This document shows, piece after piece, positions 45,865 to 53,631 of a stretch of DNA of 64,000 bases; the stretch's first letter is position 1; every line of letters starts with the position of its first letter. A program made the translations under genes and the position numbers. Source of the stretch: Acidovorax sp. sif1233 (GTDB lineage: Bacteria; Pseudomonadota; Gammaproteobacteria; Burkholderiales; Burkholderiaceae_C); NCBI RefSeq assembly GCF_019218755.1, contig NZ_JAHUWZ010000005.1:124001-188000 (forward strand), written 5' to 3'. The notes beneath the pieces were generated by a model. The model had not been told where the DNA came from. It saw only the letters and a list, made by a program, of their open reading frames with translations, and made no database searches.

Positions 45865-47070
45865 TCAGGTGAGCTTGCAGCCGGTCTGGTCCAGGGGCAG
45901 GAAGGACTTGCCCGAGCTGACCACGTCCACGTAGTCGTCCTTGTTGGCCATCTTCGCCTTGGCCTTGCCCTTGAGCAGGTAGTAGTTCTTGAGCACCTGG
46001 TGGTCGCCCTTGCGGATCTCTTCGTCGCCCGTCAGGCCCTGGTACTTCATGCCTTCCATGGCGGCGATCACGGCCTTGGGCTCCACCGTGCCGGCCTTGA
46101 TGATGCCGTCGATCATGAGCTTGGTGCAGATGTACGAGCCCGCCAGGCTGTAGTTGGGGTTGGACTTGAACTTGTCGTTGCTGCGCTTGACCAGGTCGAG
46201 GTTGAGCGGCGCATTGGCCGTGTGCCAGTACTGCGCGCCGAAGTAGATGCCTTCGCACAGGTCGGCGCCCAGCGACTCGAACTGCTCCAGCCCCGAGGCC
46301 CAGGCCACCAGGATGGTCATGTTCTTGTGCATGCCGAAGCTCACGGCCTGGCGCAGCGCGTCGGACGACTGCGAGCCGAAGTTGAGCAGCAGCAGCACGT
46401 CGGGCTTGGCGGCCATGGCGTTGGTCAGGTAGCCGCTGAACTCCTTTTCGGTCAGCGAGTGGTAGCTGTTGCCCACGTGCTCCAGGCCCTTTTCCTTGAA
46501 GATGTTCTTGGCGGCCGACAGCAGGCCGTCGCCGAACACGTACTGCGGCGTGATGGTGTACCAGCGCTTGGCCTTGGGCAGGGCCTCGGCCAGGGGGCGC
46601 ACCGTCTGCTCGATGGCGCCGAAGGTGGGCACCGACCAGCGGAAGGTGGCGGCGTTGCAGTCCTTGCCCGTGATCTCGTCGGCGCCGGCGGTGGTGATGA
46701 AGATGCCGCCGGCCTTCTCGGCCTCCTTGCCCATGGCCAGCGATTCGGACGACAGGATGCCGCCCGCGAAAAAGCGCGTGCCCTGCTGCTGCGAGGACTC
46801 CTGCACCTTGCGCACGGCCGTGGCTGGCTTGCCTTCCGTGTCCAGCACCGTGTAGGCCAGGGGGCGCTTGAGGACCGTGCCGTACTGCTCGATGGCCAGC
46901 TTCATGCCCAGGTCGGCGAACTTGCCGTTGGCCGCGAACGCGCCCGACATGGGCACCGGGCAGCCGAACTGGATGGCACCGCTGGACTGCGCCCAGGCGC
47001 TCTGGGCCAGGCCCAGCGATGCGGGCAGTGCGCCCAGGGCAGAGAGTTGCAAGAGGTGGCGACGGTGCAT
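45865..47070 (-). CDS. ABC transporter substrate-binding protein, LivJ/K-like (family 4)
   Basis: A 401-residue periplasmic receptor with a leader of twin-arginine-like form (MHRRHLLQLSALGALPASLGLAQSAWAQ). The mature part is a Peripla_BP_6 type: IQFGCPVPMSGAFAANGKFADLGMKLAIEQYG, then VRKVQESSQQQGTRFFAGG and YVFGDGLLSAAKNIFKEKG. It probably binds an amide, ureido or amino acid-like ligand, judged from the downstream hydrolases. AGGAG before 47070 fits the start. It is the first gene of the operon; a palindrome at 47179-47198 between it and the divergent GntR gene is the likely operator. Confidence 0.93.
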   Translation of the reverse strand: MHRRHLLQLSALGALPASLGLAQSAWAQSSGAIQFGCPVPMSGAFAANGKFADLGMKLAIEQYGTVLKRPLAYTVLDTEGKPATAVRKVQESSQQQGTRFFAGGILSSESLAMGKEAEKAGGIFITTAGADEITGKDCNAATFRWSVPTFGAIEQTVRPLAEALPKAKRWYTITPQYVFGDGLLSAAKNIFKEKGLEHVGNSYHSLTEKEFSGYLTNAMAAKPDVLLLLNFGSQSSDALRQAVSFGMHKNMTILVAWASGLEQFESLGADLCEGIYFGAQYWHTANAPLNLDLVKRSNDKFKSNPNYSLAGSYICTKLMIDGIIKAGTVEPKAVIAAMEGMKYQGLTGDEEIRKGDHQVLKNYYLLKGKAKAKMANKDDYVDVVSSGKSFLPLDQTGCKLT

Positions 47071-47178
47071 GGGGGGCTCCTGTGGAGGGGTTGAGGCCGG
47101 TTGGCCGATAGCGGGGCACGGCTTGTGCAAAGCACACTGCGTGCCACCGCCGCAGAGCGTCGTTGGCGCTCATTTCTG

Positions 47179-47198
47179 CTATTTATAGTGATAAATAG
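47179..47198. promoter_or_regulatory. Probable GntR (FadR-type) operator, perfect palindrome
   Basis: CTATTTAT and ATAAATAG form a perfect inverted repeat around a four-base AGTG spacer, in an AT-rich island of an otherwise GC-rich region. It lies 109 bases before the transporter operon start and 135 bases before the GntR gene start. Rest of the 262-base interval shows nothing else clear. Confidence 0.65.
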
Positions 47199-47332
47199 AA
47201 TAAACACCGTGCGTGGAAACCCTGCATCCCTTCCGCTGCCCCCTTGCGGTGCATACACTGCACCATGAGCGGTACTTCGCCGCGCGGAGGCACCGCCGTG
47301 GCTGCCGGCCGACCAACGACAATTCCCTGAAC

Positions 47333-48178
47333 ATGGCAACCAAAACGTCCACACAGAAGCCGCTCAAAGCCCTCAAGCGCCCCGACCTGGTGGCGCAGGA
47401 GATCAAGCGCCTCATCACCGAGAAGAACCTGAGCCCGGGCGACCGCCTGCCGCGCGAGAGCGAGCTGCAGGCGCAGTTCGAGGTGAGCAAGGGCACCATC
47501 CGCGAGGCGCTCAAGTCGCTGGAGGTGCAGGGGCTGGTGACCATCTCCACCGGCCCCTCGGGCGGGGGCACCATCGCCGAGGTGCCGCTGGACCGCACCC
47601 TGCAGTTCATGCAGAACTACCTGTTCTTCCAGGAAGTGACCATCGACAACATCTACGCCGTGCGCCAGTTCCTGGAGCCCGAGCTGGCCGCCGGCGCCGT
47701 GCCGCACCTGACCGAGGCCGATTTCGAGGCGCTGGAGCACTCCATCGCCTGCTGCGACCCGGCGTCGAGCAGCGAGGACATGCTCAGCCAGCGGCGCGAG
47801 GACGTGAACTTCCACGACATCCTGGCCGCGGCCAACCCGAATCCGTTCCTGCGCTTCAATTGCGAGCTGATCAACGAGATGCTGCGCCAGCTCATCGTCT
47901 ACGGCAACCGCACGCCCAAGGCCGAGCACCGGCGCTTTGGCGAAGTGAATGCCAATTTCCACCGCGAGATCGTGCGGGCCGCACGCGTGCGCGACGTGGA
48001 GACGGTGCGCACGCTGATGGCGCGCCACATGCAGGACGCGGCCAGCAGCGTCAAGCGCATGAAGGGGCGCATCCAGGGCCGGCTGATCCTCGATGCCGAC
48101 ACCCTGCGCAGTCCGCGCTCGGCCCATGTGCGGCCCAAGGCCACCAAGGGCGTGAAGTTGCCGAAGGCCGGGGAATAG
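47333..48178 (+). CDS. GntR family regulator, FadR/FCD type
   Basis: A 281-residue regulator. The N-terminal wHTH is LVAQEIKRLITEKNLSPGDRLPRESELQAQFEVSKGTIREALKSLEVQGLVTIST, and the all-helical FCD ligand domain runs from about residue 105 (IYAVRQFLEPELAAGAV) to 240, with metal/ligand-type residues in NFHDILAAANPNPFLRF and NFHREIVRAARVRD. A basic C-terminal tail (KATKGVKLPKAG) follows. It is divergent from the Liv-type transporter operon and presumably represses it in the absence of the substrate. Start at 47333 is chosen because upstream codons read into the promoter region. Confidence 0.92.
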   Translation: MATKTSTQKPLKALKRPDLVAQEIKRLITEKNLSPGDRLPRESELQAQFEVSKGTIREALKSLEVQGLVTISTGPSGGGTIAEVPLDRTLQFMQNYLFFQEVTIDNIYAVRQFLEPELAAGAVPHLTEADFEALEHSIACCDPASSSEDMLSQRREDVNFHDILAAANPNPFLRFNCELINEMLRQLIVYGNRTPKAEHRRFGEVNANFHREIVRAARVRDVETVRTLMARHMQDAASSVKRMKGRIQGRLILDADTLRSPRSAHVRPKATKGVKLPKAGE

Positions 48179-48181
48179 GTG

Positions 48182-48508
48182 TCAGCGCGCGGGTTGCAGC
48201 ACGATAAGCGCCATGCCCGCCAGCGCGACCAGCACGCCCGCCACGTCCCACGGCGTGGGACGGATGCCGTCCACCACCCACAGCCACGCCAGGGCCACGC
48301 CGATGTAGACCCCGCCATAGGCCGCGTAAACGCGCCCCGCGCCTGCCGTGTCGTGCAAGGTGAGCAACCATGCGAACAGACCAAGGCTCAGTGCCGCGGG
48401 CAGCAGCAGCCACATGGGCTTGCCCTGCTTGAGCCACAGCCAGGGCAGGTAGCAGCCCACGATTTCAGCCAGGGCGGTGGCGATGAAAAGCAGCAGGGTC
48501 TTCATCAT
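48182..48508 (-). CDS. ynfA: YnfA family small membrane protein
   Basis: A 108-residue inner-membrane protein, exactly the usual YnfA length, with four hydrophobic helices. The signature segments are [21 protein letters not shown] and [29 protein letters not shown] (as [24 protein letters not shown]). YnfA resembles small multidrug resistance transporters and may export toxic cations or dyes. Its start overlaps the stop of the ArsR-type regulator (ATGA), so the two are co-translated. It converges with the GntR gene four bases away. Confidence 0.93.
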   Translation of the reverse strand: MMKTLLLFIATALAEIVGCYLPWLWLKQGKPMWLLLPAALSLGLFAWLLTLHDTAGAGRVYAAYGGVYIGVALAWLWVVDGIRPTPWDVAGVLVALAGMALIVLQPAR

Positions 48509-49230
48509 GTCCCGGGGCCGAGGAGGGGGATGGATGGGGGTGCGTTGGAGGTGGTGGCCAGCCACTGGCGCAACGCCAGCTCGCCCTTGGGCGTGAAATG
48601 CACCACGCGCGAGCCCTGTGCGCGGTGTGCCCAGCCGCCCTCGAAGAGCCGCTGCAGCAGCGCAGCCCCCAGCGCGCCGCCCAGGTGGTGGCGGCGTTCG
48701 CTCCAGTCCAGGCAAGGGCGGCACAGCATGCGCCGCTGCTGGGCCAGGGCGGGGGTGTCGATCCCGACCTGGGCAAACCATTGCGCGCCGGCGGGCGTTA
48801 CCGCCGCACCCTGGGGCGTGGTCTGCAGCAGCCCCTGGCGCACCAGGGCTTCATAAAACTGCACGCCCACTTCGCCGGCCAGGTGGTCGTAGCACATGCG
48901 TGCGCGGCGCAAGGCAGGCTCGCGCGGGCTGGAGCGCAGGCGCACCGCGCCCGCGCGGAAGGCCACGTTCATCAGCGATTCCAGCAGGTGTGCCACATCG
49001 CGGTCGGCCAGCCGGAAGTAGCGGTGGCGGCCCTGGTGCTCGACGGTCAGCAGGCCTGCATCGAGCAGCTTGGCCAGGTGGGCACTGATGGTCTGCTTGG
49101 TGACGCCGGCAACTTCGGCCAGCTCGGTGGCCGTGAGCGCGCGGTCGGACATCAGCGCGGTGAGGACTTCGGCGCGACCGGCGTCGCCGATGAGCGCGGC
49201 AATGCGCGCAATGTGGGGGCCATCTTTCAT
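48505..49230 (-). CDS. ArsR-type winged-helix regulator (extended form)
   Basis: A 241-residue protein. The first 100 residues form an ArsR wHTH ([67 protein letters not shown]). The second half is longer than in classical ArsR repressors (about 110 residues) and contains cysteines in [19 protein letters not shown] and [20 protein letters not shown]. It resembles ArsR-like regulators annotated as winged-helix transcription factors next to stress-oxygenase genes. A perfect palindrome overlaps its start codon, implying autorepression and control of the divergent NIPSNAP/ABM genes. Confidence 0.88.
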   Translation of the reverse strand: MKDGPHIARIAALIGDAGRAEVLTALMSDRALTATELAEVAGVTKQTISAHLAKLLDAGLLTVEHQGRHRYFRLADRDVAHLLESLMNVAFRAGAVRLRSSPREPALRRARMCYDHLAGEVGVQFYEALVRQGLLQTTPQGAAVTPAGAQWFAQVGIDTPALAQQRRMLCRPCLDWSERRHHLGGALGAALLQRLFEGGWAHRAQGSRVVHFTPKGELALRQWLATTSNAPPSIPLLGPGT

Positions 49231-49252
49231 GGTTCGATGTTGAGCGAACCAT
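49229..49252. promoter_or_regulatory. Probable ArsR operator, perfect palindrome over the start codon
   Basis: ATGGTTCG and CGAACCAT are separated by eight bases. The left arm includes two bases of the ArsR gene start codon (read on the minus strand). Placement blocks translation/transcription start of the regulator and lies 56 bases upstream of the divergent NIPSNAP gene. Confidence 0.7.
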
Positions 49253-49307
49253 CACGGGCCGTCAAGCGCTTATCGTGAGGCCCTCACAACGCACAGGGCC
49301 ACGCACC

Positions 49308-49652
49308 ATGATCACCTGCTTCATCCGTTACGACATCGACCCCTTCCAGCGCGAGCTGTTCGCCGAATACGCACGCCGCTGGGGCCAGATCATCCCGCGC
49401 TGCGGCGGCCACCTGATCGGCTACTTCCTGCCGCACGAGGGCAGCAACTACGAGGCCTGGGGGCTCATAGGTTTCGAGTCGCTGGCCGCCTACGAGGCCT
49501 ACCGCGCCCGCTTGCGCACCGACCCGGAGGGCCGCGCCAACTTCGCCATGGCGCAGGAAAAGCGCTTCATCCTGCGCGAGGAGCGCACGTTCACGCAGGG
49601 CGTGGAAGGCACGCTGGGCCTGCCCGCACGCCCGCTGGAGCTCAGGGCATGA
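49308..49652 (+). CDS. NIPSNAP family protein
   Basis: A 114-residue dimeric ferredoxin-like fold protein of the NIPSNAP family: [76 protein letters not shown] proteins are related to ABM-type monooxygenases; activity unknown. It is the first gene of a two-gene unit whose second gene encodes an ABM protein; the two overlap by ATGA. The unit is divergent from the ArsR/YnfA pair across a shared operator. Confidence 0.88.
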   Translation: MITCFIRYDIDPFQRELFAEYARRWGQIIPRCGGHLIGYFLPHEGSNYEAWGLIGFESLAAYEAYRARLRTDPEGRANFAMAQEKRFILREERTFTQGVEGTLGLPARPLELRA

Positions 49653-49993
49653 TCGCTGTCATTTTCGAGGTACAGCCCGCTCCGGGCCAGCAGGACGCTT
49701 ATCTGGGCGCTGCCGCTGCGTTGCGGCCTTTGCTGGAGCAGATCGACGGGTTTGTCTCCATCGAACGGTTCGAGAGCCTCAGTGCTCCCGGCAAGCTGCT
49801 GTCGCTTTCGTTCTGGCGTGACGAGGAGGCAGTTGCGCAATGGCGCCAGATGGAAGCCCACCGCGCCACGCAGAAAGCCGGCCGCGAGCGGATCTTCGAC
49901 AACTACCGCCTGCGCGTTGCCGCCGTGGTGCGCGACTACGGCATGCATGACCGTGACCAGGCTCCCGCAGATTCGCGGTCAGTGCACGGCTGA
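49649..49993 (+). CDS. Antibiotic biosynthesis monooxygenase (ABM) domain protein
   Basis: A 114-residue single ABM domain: [80 protein letters not shown]. The fold catalyses cofactor-free oxygenation in polyketide-type or quinone-like substrates (YgiN/ActVA style) or haem breakdown; which one is unclear. Translation starts inside the NIPSNAP stop codon (ATGA). Regulated together with NIPSNAP by the ArsR-type protein, most likely in response to a toxic small molecule. Confidence 0.88.
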   Translation: MIAVIFEVQPAPGQQDAYLGAAAALRPLLEQIDGFVSIERFESLSAPGKLLSLSFWRDEEAVAQWRQMEAHRATQKAGRERIFDNYRLRVAAVVRDYGMHDRDQAPADSRSVHG

Positions 49994-50005
49994 TGGGCGC
50001 GCGGA

Positions 50006-51010
50006 CTAGGCGGCGTAGCCAGTGAGCAGTGCGTGCTCCCAGTCCGGGCGCCCGTGTTGCCGGGCCAGCGCCGCCATGGCCGCGTGGTCGTAGGGCACGC
50101 AGATGTGTTCGCAATGCCAGCCGCCTGCGCGCTGTTCGATGAAGGCATAGCGTGCGTCGGGTGTCCCGGTCTGCACCGCGTGGGGCACGGGGTGGTCATC
50201 GCTGTAGGCCTGCAGTCCCACGCTGCCGGGGTTGACCAGCAGGCTTGCACCCTGCCGCACTGCGCGGGGCACGTGGGTGTGGCCGCATGTGATGACCGGT
50301 GAATGCTCGCCGCCCAGCCGGTCGGATATCTCTGCTGGGGTGGCCAGGCGCAGTGTGCTGCCGTCCAATGTTTCCAGCAGATATTCGTGGTCGCTGCGCG
50401 GCGAGCCGTGGCACAGGTAAATGTCGTCGCTGAAGCGATGCCAGGCCTTGAGCGTGCGCAGCCAGGTGAACTCCGCCTCGGTGAGCTGTGCGTGCGCGTA
50501 CTGGTCCGAAGGGCCGCCGCGCCCGGGGCGCAGTTCCAGAACCTGGCGCTCGTGGTTGCCCGCCAGTGATAGCCAGCCCGACGCCATCAGCCACTGCGCC
50601 GTCTCGCGCGGCAGCAGCGGGCCGAGAACCTGTTCAAGGTGTTTTCGGGAATCGCATTGAAGTGCAATCGGGATGAGTGGATGCCTCGGATGCGCTGCAT
50701 GGGCTCGTGCCCATGCAAGCAGCCGGGGCATTCAATCGCCCGATTTCACTCCAACCCTTCGGGCAAGTGCCTTGCCGGGCGGTCTGCGGCGTTGCGGCGC
50801 TTGTTGATAGCCAAGCTATCAACTGCGCACTGCGCCTAGCATCCCATCCCGGCAAGGTACTTGTGCGACCCCGAAAACACCTTGAACAGGTTCTTGGAGG
50901 TTGTCGCCCAGGTTCACCACCTGGTCAGCGCCCCGGCGGCGGATGTCGGCGGCCACCGCTTCCAGTGCGGCGAGGTTGCCATGGATGTCGGAGACGAGGG
51001 CCATGCGCAT
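50006..51010 (-). pseudogene. Metallophosphoesterase gene split by a 270-bp element
   Basis: The N-terminal part (51010 to 50895) reads MRMALVSDIHGNLAALEAV and on to VVNLGDNL, with the DxHGN and GD metal motifs. The frame then enters the inverted-repeat element and stops at 50819-50821. The remainder (50624 to 50006) resumes with GPLLPRETAQWLMASGWLSLAGNHERQVL, followed by YLCHGSPRSD, VITCGHTHVPRA and LLVNPGSVG, the other metal and phosphate motifs of this YfcE-like family. Removing 50625-50894 exactly rejoins codon 39 as CAC (His) and gives a continuous 244-residue protein (GDNLHGPLLP), the expected family length. The C-terminal piece could be expressed from an ATG inside the element (50731), but it lacks half the metal site. 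Confidence 0.88.
50625..50894. mobile_element. 270-bp gene-less inverted-repeat element (MITE-like) inside a metallophosphoesterase gene
   Basis: The ends are perfect 25-base inverted repeats at 50625-50649 (starting AGAACCTGTTCAAGG) and 50870-50894 (ending CCTTGAACAGGTTCT). Two nested hairpin lobes fill the interior. Lobe I: AGTGCAATCGGG (50661) pairs with CCCGATTTCACT (ends 50750), with GCATGGGC/GCCCATGC at its tip. Lobe II: CAAGTGCCTTGCCGGG (50764) pairs with CCCGGCAAGGTACTTG (ends 50863) in 15 of 16 positions, with GTTGATAG/CTATCAAC inside. No transposase gene fits. No direct target duplication flanks it; exact removal restores the host reading frame. Confidence 0.85.
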
Positions 51011-51023
51011 GGGGTGGTGGCTT

Positions 51024-51773
51024 TCAGCAGGGGGACACAGCGCCGCTCAGGCTGCCCTGGCACAGGTGCAGGCTGACGCGTGCCCGGTTGAACAAGAGAT
51101 CGCACAGCCACGCATACACCAGCGCGATGTAAGCCAGCTGGGCCCAGCCCACATAGCTGCCGAACACGATGGTCTGCAGCCAGTTCTGGCCCCAGAGGTA
51201 GACAGCGCTGCTCGCCAGCGTTGCCACGAGGAGCGTGGCGGTGGCCGGCACCAGCGATGCCCCAACTGCGCCGTGGGGCCGCCGCCATGCGGCCAGGCCC
51301 AGCAGGGCGAACGCCAGGGCGTTGGCACCGCTGAAGATGCGCAATTCGCGCAGCAGCTTCTCGGCCGTATCCATGTAGGCGCTGCGGATCAGCGCATCGA
51401 GCTGGGCCTGCATCTGCTGCGCGGTGCCGATCTGCAACTCCAGCCGCTGCTGCCGCCGTTTGCGGCATTCGCAGGCCGGGATCCCCATCTCGGCCGCAAT
51501 GGCGGCGACCCGGGCGGGTAGGCCGGCCGACAGCGCCTTGCGCGCGGCGTCGATCTCCTGTTCCTTGCCGCGCAAGAAGACCCGTGCTTGCGCGTTCAGG
51601 AAGCGTTCGTCCAGGGCCTGGAGCTTCTCGCCCGTCTTGTGCTCGATGTGCTGGCGGATGAGCTCGCGCGCGCCGCGTTCAATCCAGGTGGGTTGCAGCA
51701 GCGACACCAGCAGCAACCCGCCGAAGGCCGCGCCGCCCAGCAGGGCGAGCAGAAGGACGAAAGATCGAAACAA
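51024..51773 (-). CDS. Membrane protein of unknown function
   Basis: A 249-residue protein. An N-terminal hydrophobic segment (SFVLLLALLGGAAFGGLLLVSLL) is followed by a charged helical region of about 110 residues (likely coiled coil; RELIRQHIEHKTGEKLQALDERFLNAQARVFLRGKEQEIDAARKAL) with a CECRKRR motif. Three hydrophobic segments near the C-terminus follow (ANALAFALLGLAAW, PATATLLVATLASSAVYLWG, LAYIALVYAWLCDLLF). No family recognised. It lies upstream of the disrupted phosphoesterase gene on the same strand and 18 bases after the GNAT stop, so these may share a transcript. Confidence 0.7.
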   Translation of the reverse strand: MFRSFVLLLALLGGAAFGGLLLVSLLQPTWIERGARELIRQHIEHKTGEKLQALDERFLNAQARVFLRGKEQEIDAARKALSAGLPARVAAIAAEMGIPACECRKRRQQRLELQIGTAQQMQAQLDALIRSAYMDTAEKLLRELRIFSGANALAFALLGLAAWRRPHGAVGASLVPATATLLVATLASSAVYLWGQNWLQTIVFGSYVGWAQLAYIALVYAWLCDLLFNRARVSLHLCQGSLSGAVSPC

Positions 51774-51791
51774 GGCGCAGGTCTCCGGTTT

Positions 51792-52349
51792 TCAGTTCAG
51801 TGCGGGCCCTGCGCCGGCACATCCACGGTCCTGGGCCAGCCGGCCCAGTGCGGGCGCAGTCAGCCGGTAGCTGAGCCGTTCGGCCACACGCTGGGCACCG
51901 AGGCTTTCGTAGAACAGGATTCCCCTGGCGTTCGACGCCTTCACAGGCCAGTCGATGCGGCGGCAGCCGTGGTCCAAGGCATATCGGGCGAGCCCGGACA
52001 TGAGCGCCCGGCCAGTCCCCTGGCTTCTCTCGGCCGAACTCACGTACAGCTCTTTGAGCTGGCAATGCCTGCGCTGCTCCTCTGCAAATTCGACCAGCGA
52101 ATACACCAGCGAGAACGCCGCCAGGCCCACCACAACGCCGTCGCTGCGCGAAGCCACCAGCAAACGCTGGGCGGAGCCGGGCGCCAGGAGGTTCTGGCGG
52201 AGGTGCTCCATCACCACCTGCCGAGAGGGCGTGGCGCCTTCGTTGTAGAAGGCGTGCAGCTCACACAGCAGGTTGGCCAGCGAGGCATGCTGGTATTCGG
52301 CGACCAGGGCGACCTGAAGTGCGCGTTCTGCGGGGCTGGCGTTCTGCAT
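51792..52349 (-). CDS. GNAT family N-acetyltransferase
   Basis: A 185-residue protein. The acetyl-CoA core reads CQLKELYVSSAERSQGTGRALMSGLARYALDHGCRRIDWPVKASNARGILFYESLGAQ, with the SQGTGRAL pyrophosphate loop and a terminal FYESLGA. The N-terminal half includes ALQVALVAEYQHASLANLLCELHAFYNEG. It resembles diamine or aminoglycoside-type acetyltransferases (SSAT-like), but the acceptor cannot be specified. The ATG at 52349 is chosen over an upstream frame of 69 residues that lacks any domain. It precedes the membrane protein gene, 18 bases apart. Confidence 0.82.
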   Translation of the reverse strand: MQNASPAERALQVALVAEYQHASLANLLCELHAFYNEGATPSRQVVMEHLRQNLLAPGSAQRLLVASRSDGVVVGLAAFSLVYSLVEFAEEQRRHCQLKELYVSSAERSQGTGRALMSGLARYALDHGCRRIDWPVKASNARGILFYESLGAQRVAERLSYRLTAPALGRLAQDRGCAGAGPALN

Positions 52350-52581
52350 GGGCTCTTTCGTCTTGGAGATTTCGGCGGGACAACGTGCGCTTTCTGACAC
52401 GGCGCCGTGCGGCCTTTTGCCATGACACTGCCGCAAAGATGGGGGGGCGGAGCGCGAGCCCCGCACGGAGGGCCGCCACCGGCCATCCCATCCGCGGCGT
52501 GTCAAGTGGCCACTGGACCAGAGCCGGCGCCCTCCCTCCAGCAGGCCGCAAGCCAAGGCCCCTCATCGGGATTTCCGTGGG

Positions 52582-53466
52582 TCATGGCAGTTGTGGCGGT
52601 GTGTGGTGTGCGCTGTCCGCCCCGACCTTCACGGCAATCACTTCCATGCACACGCGGTAGCGTTGGCTGATGCCATAGCGCACGGGCCGGAAGCCACATT
52701 CGGCCAGCAGCGCGTACAGCCGGTCGCGGTCAAAGTTGTGATAGTGCTCGATTTCACCCCAGTAGGGGTTCGCGTTGTTCGCATCCAGCGCCTTCCAGAC
52801 CAAGGAGCCCAGGTTGGGCAGGGAGATCAGCAGCACCCCCCCGGGTTGCAGCAGCCGGTGGGCGGCATGCAGACCCACCTTGGGAAACGGCATGTGCTCC
52901 AGCACATCCGCCATGCTGACCACACTGGCCGGCCGCGGCAGCTCGAACCCTGTGACGTCCTGGCAATGGGCCGCCACCCCCCATCTGCGCAGCTCTTCCA
53001 CCGATTGCGGACGCAGGTCCAGGCCCACGGGATCGAAGCCGTACTCCTGCGCGGTGAACAGAAGCGATGCATTCCCAAACCCCACGTCCAGCCACGTGCC
53101 TCCCGTCTGGTAGGACAGCACCTTCTCGATCATCTGCGCAGACACATAGCGCTGCCGTTCCAGGTCATAGCCCACCACCTGGGATTCGTTGGTGCCACGG
53201 AAAACGACATTCAGCGCCGCTTCGGAGTAGTAGCCGCTGCGAAAAACATGCTGGCACGCCGTGCATTGGCTCCAATGCATGGTGCGGGAGAGTTCTTGGC
53301 TGTAGCGAGGGTGGTGGGAACAGTCCGCGCTGCGCAGCGGCCGAAAGGCCTTGCTCTCGCACAACGGGCACGCCTGGTAGTCGATCAACTCGCCGGCCAT
53401 GGTGGCGGGGGGGCTGGCGGCGGGCCGGTACGTCACCGGCGCGGCTGGGAAGGAGTATTTGATCAT
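52582..53466 (-). CDS. Class I SAM-dependent methyltransferase with N-terminal zinc ribbon
   Basis: A 294-residue protein. Residues about 33-75 carry two CxxC pairs (ACPLCESKAF and WSQCTACQHVFRSGYY), a zinc ribbon found in SAM methyltransferases acting on sugars or lipids. The methyltransferase core follows: TWLDVGFGNASLLFTAQEYGFDPVGLDLRPQSVEELRRWG (motifs I and II), SMADVLEHMPFPKVGLHAAHRLLQPGGVLLISLPNLGS (motifs III-IV). The substrate is unknown. An in-frame ATG at 53400 is an alternative start. Surrounding genes give no operon context. Confidence 0.85.
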   Translation of the reverse strand: MIKYSFPAAPVTYRPAASPPATMAGELIDYQACPLCESKAFRPLRSADCSHHPRYSQELSRTMHWSQCTACQHVFRSGYYSEAALNVVFRGTNESQVVGYDLERQRYVSAQMIEKVLSYQTGGTWLDVGFGNASLLFTAQEYGFDPVGLDLRPQSVEELRRWGVAAHCQDVTGFELPRPASVVSMADVLEHMPFPKVGLHAAHRLLQPGGVLLISLPNLGSLVWKALDANNANPYWGEIEHYHNFDRDRLYALLAECGFRPVRYGISQRYRVCMEVIAVKVGADSAHHTPPQLP

Positions 53467-53631
53467 TCCTTCATTCTAGAAGGCACCCGACGTCTTCCCG
53501 GGGGCATCGAGACCGCCGCCGCCGCGGCGCTAGCGAGGCCATGGGACTCGCCCGCGGCCCGTCTTGCGGATGCGCACAGCTTTCGAAGGGCAGCATGGGC
53601 CGCCCGGGACGGGGGCTGCGCCACGCGGCGG

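Noticed and set aside
50640..50880. Target-site duplication flanking the 270-bp element
   Set aside because: Flanks were compared on both sides; no direct repeat of two or more bases adjoins both ends.
50625..50894. Small ORFs inside the 270-bp element as a transposase remnant or toxin
   Set aside because: The open stretches are short, overlap the hairpins and show no motif; the element is better explained as non-coding.
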